Assembly (NCBI GenBank): GCA_009760855.2
Contig: WPIO01000005.1
Location: 12,008,001 to 12,072,000, forward strand
Reading direction: 5' to 3'
Length of the DNA stretch: 64,000 nt
DNA from: Cristatella mucedo
Taxonomy: Eukaryota > Bryozoa > Phylactolaemata > Cristatellidae
Shown here: piece after piece, positions 1 to 64,000 of the stretch
How positions within the stretch are numbered: the stretch's first letter is position 1
Layout of the letters: each line of letters opens with the position of its first letter
The notes under the pieces: model-generated
What the model was told of the DNA's origin: nothing
Databases searched by the model: none
The model's input: only the letters and a program-made list of their open reading frames with translations
Translations under genes and position numbers: made by a program

Positions 1-1074
1 AGTGACAACTAAGTGCTCCGTAAATGTGGCTCCTGCCTGTTTCTTCAAGTTCTCTGTGCAGAGTCATGTCTTGAGGGAAGGATTTGCTATCTTGTACTAT
101 TTCAACTCTGGTGAGCTTGGTGTTGCAGTATGAGTTACGTTTGGACTCTAGTCAGGATTTTACTTACGCGCAGAATGTACTGTTTAACTGGCTCCCAAAA
201 CTGCATTGCTGTTTTATATCTTTCTAGTGCGCACAGGGAGTGAATTTGGAGTGGTAACTTCAATTGATGCACGCTTCATCCTAGAATCTGTGAGACATTC
301 TCATGGGGGACTAATCGCGGCATTTCTTTCCATCATTCTTCCCTTGGTGTGCCAAGTGCCTAGTTCTATCGCGTGCTGACTGACGTGACAGCACAGCTCA
401 AGTGCAGGCTGGTCTTGTAAGATTCCTAGAGAGGCCATACTTATTGTTACTAAGGCTGTTCGGCGTGTCTTGTCTCAGATGAGCATGTATATATGTAGAT
501 TGTATGTAGTATGAGTATGTAGATTGATGATACTGTGTACGAAAACCTTGCCCCAGCAGTTTGGCTTCTGTGCCATCCTTGTGGAGAGTTTCCATGAGGA
601 GCATCATCCTAAGCATTTGAAAACAGCAGTCATGCTTGTGGACCATTTGTTTGCTGTTACTTTGCCTGTTAAGCCCATTGTTCAATCTACCGAAGCAGTC
701 CGATCGGCAGCTTGCTTTGCAATTGTCTTCCTTGTACTCCTGCTTAGGCGTGCAGCTTGCTTTTTTCTTCAGGGGTTCTGTGTAAACCCATTGACCTGCT
801 TTATGTCAACATTTCACTTTGTTGACAGCTGAATGAGGCTGGAATAAGCCTTTCAATTTGTCATCAACGTTATTTTTGTGGGCTTCAGTCAACTAGCCAA
901 ATTCTTTTAAGTTACTTTGAATGTGTGTTTCGAAGTGGCATAGCCATGCGTCAAAGATTAGTAGCACTTCTCTTAATCCATCATAATAGAATGGTACGTT
1001 TTACGTGGCACCATCTAGACTCGAGTCGTTTGTGGGCTGCACTTAATCTGTGCAGCCTCTCGGGCTAAGTTTGA

Positions 1075-1265
1075 CTGGCTAACACGCCAGCCCCTGAGTC
1101 TTTGCCCAGGAGGTAAAGTGCTTGCTCTTCACGACCCAGGTCGTGGGTTCGATTCCTGCAGCAGGCAATCTTTTGCTGCCCACTACAAGCAGTGGTGATG
1201 GCCGTTAAGACTCTTCTGCAGCTATACAAATGAAACTGTTGAATCAGCTAACTATATGCTGGAGC
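1075..1265 (+). mobile_element. SINE-A (tRNA-derived)
   Basis: Has an RNA polymerase III B-box-like GGTTCGATTCC (1147-1157) about 40 bp after an A-box-like AGGTAAAGTGC, then a body shared with the other SINE-A copies (GCAATC...GCCCACTACAAGCAGTGGTGATGG...GGCTCTTCTGC) and the ending TTGAATCAGCTA. The tRNA-like head is flanked by a CACGAC/GTCGTG inverted repeat. Confidence 0.8.
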
Positions 1266-1654
1266 ACTCACGGGTAGCTACGATCTTGGCTCTTGAATGA
1301 GTAGACATGTGCAGCTGCCATGTCATCATTCCCCATCATCGTGAGGGTATGCAGCCCTCTACTCATGCAATACACTGCAAGGTCGTTAGGCAAGATAGAC
1401 CCTAATAGAAGACGCTTCGATGCGGCTTTCAGTTTTTTCACCTCTAATGGTAACGATTACACTTAAGCACATGGATGCAGTTTTGAACCCGTTGCCCAGC
1501 ATCCGCTAGACCAGTTGGTGTCCTGCCTACTAGGCAGTCTGTCGAATCGCAAGCTTTGAGTTAGTGCTTTGATAATCTTGGTAGTGCTGCTGCAAGGTTT
1601 CTCCTCGTGATATGCATACGAATTGTCCGATGTGTGCTCTTAAGTGCTGACACT

Positions 1655-1765
1655 GTACATGTTGCGACCAACTTATTGACATGCTTCCTGTCTAGCATAT
1701 GTAAAGTCTGCAGAAAGAGATTTAGTTCTCTCAGGGTGCTATGCAAATTACTCCTTATTTTTAGT
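1655..1765 (+). mobile_element. LINE 3' tail remnant
   Basis: TGTAAAGTCTGCAGAAAGAG and TTTAGTTCTCTCAGGGTGCT match the conserved 3' hairpin of the main LINE family. Nothing of the reverse transcriptase remains. Confidence 0.65.
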
Positions 1766-2054
1766 AAATGTAGAATGTAGACCAGTGCTCCTAGTTACAC
1801 AATATTTGACCCAATTCAGAAGCCGTGATAGTATTGCGCTGATTTTTTGTGTAACACAAAAGAAGTCAAGTGAATTTAAGATGCAATGATGAAACATATT
1901 TATTGCAGTTTTGTAGCCAGAAAATCGTCGGTGTGTGCCTTTGCATAAAACAAAGATTTGATGATTTAGCAGCCTCATCTATATAGAGCCAGTGGCTGTC
2001 ACGTTCACTTTCAGTGGACAATAAAAGAATTGCCTGCTGTGCCGAATCCACGAT

Positions 2055-2110
2055 TTGGTTCGTGAAGAGCAAGCACTTTGCTCCCCCTCCCCGTCTAAGA
2101 CCCAGGGGCG
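2055..2110 (-). mobile_element. SINE-A head fragment, reverse strand
   Basis: The reverse complement reads CCCTGGGTCTTAGACGGG...AAAGTGCTTGCTCTTCACG, matching the head of the SINE-A copy at 14465. Truncated. Confidence 0.55.
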
Positions 2111-2434
2111 TGTGGGAGCACGTATAGGTTCATTTTTATTTTACCCGAGCAGTCTGTTTATAATGGCAAATTAATGTGACAATCAGGTGGCAGCGGTTGA
2201 ATGTTATTGCATTATTGAATTTGAAACTCAGCCATGATCTGTTCACGGTCATTGTTACATGTTTGGTATATTGTAGGACCAACATTATCAACCATGTGCT
2301 GTTGCCGCCTGGAGTGACAGGCCCTTAATATGCTGCACATGTTGTCTCATAAAAAATTCTTGGAGCTCTTTATTATTGCAATGACCTCGGCTATGAGTCT
2401 TATTTTTTCCCCGTGCAGCTAACTGCGATTGACA

Positions 2435-60088
<57,654 letters not shown>

Positions 60089-60404
60089 GGTGTGAACGAT
60101 TAGTGATCTGAATGTTGACATAGAAACGATATTCAATGCTGTAACGTGTAACTAATTAACTATACTCGCACAGCAGCAAGTCTTGACTTTGCTCCTGCCG
60201 TGGATCCTGGCATCTTGTGTCGTCCTGCTGTTCGAAGCTGTGGGCCAGAAATACGGCTCAACAAGCATAGTATGTAGACAGCGGCATGCGACGAAACAAG
60301 AGCACATTCTTTGGGAACTCGGGCTGTGGCTACTAGATGAAACCTGACCATCTTGACTATGATTTGGCCCACTGCTCCTGACCTGGTCTAACAGGTCGAT
60401 CGCT

Positions 60405-60510
60405 TTTCATGAACTCGCCAGAAAGATGTGATGATCAATGGTGTCCAGTGCTGCCGACAAATCGAGAAAGGTCAATGTTCACCACAATAATTATGACTGG
60501 TAGTGTCGTT
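60405..60510 (-). mobile_element. small LINE fragment, antisense
   Basis: TGATGATCAATGGTGTCCAG and TGCTGCCGACAAATCGAGAA correspond to the reverse-strand AAFDTIDH region of the reverse transcriptase. Confidence 0.6.
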
Positions 60511-61677
60511 ACTGACACAAAAAATTCAAGTTTCAGCAGAATTTTGTACATAAACCAAATATATACTTCCCTACTAATTAAGCAGTGCTTTTCTTTTGAA
60601 TAAGACCCATTCCACGTCCCTCGGAAGCATCATAGTCAATAGGTATACAAGTGGTTATTTTCTTGTGATGAGTTCTAACCTTTGTACAGAAACGGTTTGC
60701 AACTCTCACTCTAATTTGCTCTTTATGTAAGACTCTGTCAGACATATCTCTAAACAAACTAGGCTACATGTCTGTGTTTCGGGCACCGTGGTGTGCTATT
60801 TGGGCTATCGCAAACTCCTTGATTTCCTTGGTATGCTGCCCATCTGGCTCTCCTTATTAATTGGTGTTTATTTGTTTGCATCATTGGCCAAGCTTTAGAG
60901 CCACCGACTGATTTATGAAGCTTGTTCATATCATTAAAGCTCTCGGATCCACAATTTGCTTTCAATATAGTTGTGCCTCAGCTGTAGCCGATCGTATTCG
61001 TTTTGGGGGCTTGGCTCCATACAGAGCTGGTGGCAGCCTCGTGACTGTTATAGGCATTTTGTCATCAGGAAATTGGCAGCTATCATTCGATGAGCCCTAT
61101 TCCAACTCTTTCTCTTCATTCAATCTATATATGAGTTTCAAAATAGTAAATCAGTGGATTGCTTTAATTAGCTCGTGTTTGCTTTCAGATGTAAAGGCTG
61201 GTCAATGCTGACAAAATGGAGAGCAACATGAATCTCGAATTTGCTGGGATCAAGATTGGATGGAGAATGAAAAAGTATCAGCATCGGCTACTGAAAGAAA
61301 GACACCCTTTGCCATGGACTGACCAAGAGAGCCAGAAACCTATGGCTGCATAAAAAATGGCTTTCTAGTGAAGCACTCTTGTTTTTGTGCTACTTACTTT
61401 GGTTTAGACATGCAGAGGTTCAAGTTAACAGTATTGCACTGTACTGCCCTGACTTTAACTGGTGGCAAAACCATTGGTGTCACTAATGATATTACCTTAT
61501 GTGCCCCTGCATTTTACACCGCCCCGTCCACTTAGCAAGTTAATGGTAGGCACAAGCCTGGTGGATAACTATGTCCCAGGTATTTGAGAATTTAAATGCT
61601 CGCGTGGTTTTTGGCTTGCCTGTATTTTACTCACGAAGTGATAGGATAATGGTCTTACTTTTGTAGCACTATATGCA

Positions 61678-61679
<2 letters not shown>

Positions 61680-61713
<34 letters not shown>
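61680..61713. repeat. (CA)n microsatellite
   Basis: About 16 CA units in the 3' UTR, upstream of the poly(A) signals. Confidence 0.9.
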
Positions 61714-61718
<5 letters not shown>

Positions 61719-61769
61719 GTATATTATATTATGTAGATGTTATTGTACTGTCTTCACATATTTATACAT

Positions 61770-61800
61770 AATAAATTTTGCATTAAAGTCGTTTTTTGTG
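61770..61800 (+). terminator. poly(A) signals of CNTRL
   Basis: AATAAA at 61770-61775 and ATTAAA at 61782-61787, followed within 15 nt by a T/GT-rich run (GTCGTTTTTTGTG). This is the arrangement expected at an animal cleavage/polyadenylation site, downstream of the last CNTRL exon and on the same strand. Confidence 0.65.
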
Positions 61801-62214
61801 AGAACCGCTATACAAGCCGAATTTAAAAAAGAACGAGCGTGCAGCTGTATTAGCGATAGCATGCATTTTTACCAATAAGTATGGCCAAGAGTATAATGCA
61901 ATCGAAATCTTGTACTTTTTCCTCCCTTGTCTGCAAGTTAGTGATCCGACTCCATCTAGTCTCTGCAGCCTCATATACAGCATCGTAGAAGCATCCCCTG
62001 CGATGCTGCTGCTGCTGCATATTGAGGAGTGGCTATTGATGCTATTAGTCTGAATTGTTGGTAGAATGGCGACTGATGCAGCGTACTTAGCTGAGTTCTG
62101 CCGACGACAGGATTTTCACAACTAAATTTACTAAATAGTGGGTCATTCGGGCACAAGGGGTTAAACAGAGTCTTCAGGCTGCCCCGACAGTATCCATCTG
62201 CCTGAATTGCCGGA

Positions 62215-62350
62215 GGTCAATGGTCTGGTCCAGCGGTTAAGGTGCTCACCCTGAACAAGGTCTGGCTGAGGTCGTGGGCTAGAGCCCTGAGGCATATGTG
62301 AAGCGCCTGAATAGAGATTAAGTTCTCTTGGGGCGCTATACAAATGAAAT
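62215..62350 (+). mobile_element. SINE-B, best copy
   Basis: A-box-like GGTCCAGCGGTTAAGGTGCT, AGGTCGTGGGCTAGAGCCCT, then AAGCGCCTGAATAGAGATTA, AGTTCTCTTGGGGCGCTATA and CAAATGAAATGC. The arms AGCGCC and GGCGCT pair perfectly. Confidence 0.78.
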
Positions 62351-62519
62351 GCTTTTTAACAAAGACCCGGGTGTGCTGAAAATTATATTACGGCAACACT
62401 GCCACATAGATCTTTCTTATGTAATTATTGTTAGTATTTTCTTATGTACTTCTTGTGTGGTTTTGTTTAGTATGTACTCGTAAAACACACAGTATATGAC
62501 TAACTGCTCCTAATTGTTG

Positions 62520-63932
62520 ACATGGGTAGTGTCTCTGCTTCTTTTGCTCGATCTTTCGGCAGCTTTTGATACCATCGATCACAAAGTTCTTCTAAAGCGC
62601 CTCTCATCTCGCCTGGGCATCACTGGCACTGCTCTGCAGTGGTTCCTATCTCAGTGGGAGACTCCAGAGTATTGACGTGAATGGACAAAGATCATGCGAG
62701 GTACCTCTGAAATATGGGGTACCTCAGGGCTCCGTGCTAGGTCCGGTTCTTTTCATGGTTTATACTCTCCTTCCTGCTGATGGGATTGCCAAGCACAATC
62801 TAGGTTTTCACTTCTATGCGGATGACACTCAGTTGTACCTTTGCTTTGATCCCTCCCAGCCTTCGAGCACCTCAAATTCTCTCAACTCACTTGCTGCATG
62901 CATTGATGACATCCACACATGGATGGCAGCAAATTTTCTAAAACTAAACGATGATAAAACTAACATACTAGTTATGGGCAAACCCAGTGTGATTCACAAA
63001 TTGGAAAGGCTGAAACTCAAAATTGGCTCTGCCAGCATATCTCTTGTTGAATCAGCTCAAAATATAGATGTCATATTCCAAAGCGACCTCTCGTTAGATG
63101 ACCATATCAGCTCCACAGTCAAATCTGCATATTTTCAGCTACATAACATTGCTAAAATTTGGGCATGTTTAGATAAGGATACCACGTCTAAGTTGGTCCA
63201 TGCATTCGTGACATCCCGTCTCGGCTTCTGCAACTCACTGCTCGCTGGCCTACCAGCATGTGCGATCAGGCGATTGCAGCTGGTGCAAAACTCAGCAGCA
63301 AGGCTTGTCTGTCGTGAGCATCGCAGTTGCCACATCACACCACTTCTCGCCGACCTGCACTGGCTACCAGTCAAGCAACGGATTGACTTCAAGGTTTTAT
63401 CACTCACTTTCAGGTCACTTCATTCTTTGGCTCCAGCCTATCTCTCAGATATTCTCCTCCATCAGGCCATTGTACCACCCGATGTTCGGAATCCAAAAGT
63501 CTACAAATATCTCGTTCAAACCTCAAATTGTTTGGAGACCGTGCATTTAGTTCGTATGCTCCCAAAGCCTGGAACTCCCTCCCGACCTGCGTCAGAACAT
63601 CCCATGACCTGACCACATTTAAAAAGAACTAAAAAACATCTATTTAAGACAGCATTGAGCGGGTCCCTGTGATTCGTCCTTGATGTGCTTATGCGTGCTG
63701 ACACTGTGCATGCTGCCACTAACCACATTTGCATGCTGACCCTGTGCATGTCACCCTTAACCATGTTATTCATGTTGTTTGTTTATCAAGCATGATATTA
63801 CTTACCAGTCAATTGCATTTCCATTTGCAGCTGATGTAAAGCGCCTAGAGAGAGAGAGAGAGAGATTGAGTTATCTGAGGGCAGGGCCTTTATATATCAA
63901 GTTCATTATTATTTTTATTATTATTATTAATT
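62520..63932 (+). mobile_element. main-family LINE, sense, relatively young
   Basis: Starts within the reverse transcriptase ([20 protein letters not shown]; 5' truncated). A 2-bp loss near 62647 shifts the frame, then a 311-codon frame (62677-63612) has GVPQGSVLGPVLF, FHFYADDTQLYLCF and the C-terminal domain. The 3' hairpin holds an expanded GA run (63848-63863). The tail is (ATT)n at 63905-63929. Confidence 0.9.
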
Positions 63933-64000
63933 GTAATATACAGGACTGCTGGGAAACCGCCGTGGTTTCGCTTTCCCACTGACGGAGCGACTCTACCAGG
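63933..64000. other. window edge, unassigned
   Basis: A possible acceptor (TAATATACAG at 63943) is followed by 57 bp that are open in two frames. Too short to call. Confidence 0.2.

Larger units (their letters stand above)
1..2434. other. upstream flank and probable 5' UTR/first-intron sequence
   Basis: I recognise no coding exon here. The stretch holds a SINE (1075-1265), a LINE tail remnant (1655-1765) and a reverse-strand SINE scrap (2055-2110). The coding exon at 2435 is preceded by a good acceptor (pyrimidine tract, then AG at 2417-2418) and an in-frame TAA at 2420, so at least one untranslated exon should lie upstream, here or outside the window. No CpG island or TATA-driven promoter is evident. 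Confidence 0.5.
60089..61800 (+). other. probable CNTRL 3' UTR or last intron plus 3' UTR
   Basis: Non-coding, with a small antisense LINE fragment (60405-60510) and a CA run (61680-61713). It ends at a clear poly(A) signal cluster. If the acceptor at 61188 is used instead, 60089-61188 is intron. Confidence 0.55.

Overview
This is a piece of an animal (metazoan) nuclear genome. It holds one large, intron-rich, plus-strand gene that starts and ends inside the window. Splicing the exons by hand gives a protein that lines up from end to end with centriolin (CNTRL/CEP110). Centriolin is the mother-centriole appendage and midbody protein with N-terminal leucine-rich repeats (LRRs) followed by a very long coiled coil. 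I modelled 45 coding exons between 2435 and 60088. Every junction is GT-AG and the reading phases agree across all 44 introns. The sum is 7551 nt, i.e. 2516 codons plus a stop; vertebrate centriolin is about 2300 residues. The species cannot be named from the sequence. The many introns, CR1/L2-like LINEs ending in (ATT)n and tRNA-derived SINEs suggest a slowly evolving invertebrate.

Layout. 1-2434 is the upstream flank with SINE/LINE debris and probably an untranslated first exon that I cannot see. 2435-10740 (exons 1-8) encodes a short acidic N-terminus, four to five LRRs with a cap, and the first coiled coil. 10741-31618 carries exons 9-18, separated by long introns full of LINEs. 31877-37256 (exons 19-24) encodes a coiled coil interrupted by Pro/His/Gln-rich linkers that carry repeated Tyr-Trp and CSVC/His motifs. 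38564-57414 (exons 25-43) encodes almost uninterrupted coiled coil in GC-rich exons. 59526-61800 holds the C-terminal exons, the 3' UTR and two poly(A) signals. 61801-64000 is downstream flank with a SINE and a young LINE copy.

Mobile DNA makes up much of the introns. The main LINE family (CR1/L2-like, APE endonuclease plus a reverse transcriptase with FYADD) is present as at least ten copies in both orientations, all damaged. Two pairs are clearly nested insertions. A second LINE family, at least two tRNA-derived SINE groups and several microsatellites are also present. The LINEs and one SINE group end in the same small hairpin just before the tail, with compensating base changes in its stem. 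This suggests that the LINE machinery mobilises the SINE.

I found no second host gene, no rRNA, no functional tRNA gene, no CRISPR array and no viral sequence. The most interesting leads are: the shared LINE/SINE 3' hairpin; a 144-nt stop-free intron whose translation contains a third copy of a CSVC motif found in exon 24; a 19-bp tandem array of CACGTG sites; a TGCATG cluster downstream of exon 6; and a CpG-rich, TATA-containing insertion inside a LINE.
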